Source: Bacteriovoracaceae bacterium
GTDB taxonomy: Bacteria > Bdellovibrionota > UBA1018
Assembly (NCBI GenBank): GCA_023250795.1
Contig: JAHFAB010000154.1
Coordinates: 1 to 5,406 of the forward strand
Direction of reading: 5' to 3'
DNA: 5,406 nt
The translations under genes were made by a program, and so were the position numbers. Positions 5,399-5,406 of the stretch are shown one piece after another (position 1 is the first letter of the stretch; the number at the start of each line of letters is the position of its first letter). A model generated the notes under the pieces. It was given only the letters and a program-made list of their open reading frames with translations. It made no database searches and had not been told where the DNA came from.

Positions 5399-5406
5399 AT
5401 AATAAC

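Overview
The window looks like a bacterial chromosomal segment that mixes housekeeping or transport genes with accessory toxin-antitoxin material. The lineage cannot be fixed from the sequence. An extracytoplasmic polyamine-type binding lipoprotein and a [4Fe-4S] quinolinate synthase show a free-living type of bacterium. A Gram-negative such as a Bdellovibrio-like or other delta-type proteobacterium is only a guess. Base composition is uneven: the left 1.4 kb is markedly A+T-rich (15 G/C in the 60 bases at 661-720), while nadA is richer (36 G/C at 2341-2400). This fits a recently acquired left block.

Left part (3-1438, + strand): an operon-like pair with a 4-bp ATGA overlap. The first gene, cut by the window edge, encodes a winged-helix protein with an AbiEi-like C-terminal region. 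The second encodes a DNA-polymerase-beta-fold nucleotidyltransferase with a GG...DxD motif, related to AbiEii-type toxins. Together they resemble a type IV (AbiE-like) toxin-antitoxin or phage-defence module. A 142-bp gap follows, holding a stem-loop, 13-bp tandem repeats and a good sigma70-type promoter.

Middle (1581-3039, + strand): an intact VapB ribbon-helix-helix antitoxin is followed, again with an ATGA overlap, by a VapC PIN-domain toxin that has lost its middle and is out of frame. The cell therefore seems to keep an orphan antitoxin gene. Quinolinate synthase nadA (de novo NAD biosynthesis) starts 55 bp after the vapC remnant and may be read from the vapB promoter, as none of its own is obvious.

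Right part (3051-5311, - strand): a DUF4143 AAA-type ATPase gene converges on nadA with an 11-bp gap. Upstream of it is a PotD-like polyamine-binding lipoprotein. The 71 bp between them is the most structured non-coding DNA here: two exactly adjacent 32-bp inverted repeats overlapping a near-consensus promoter, whose predicted transcription start falls on the ATG of the ATPase gene. This suggests a leaderless and probably operator-controlled transcript.
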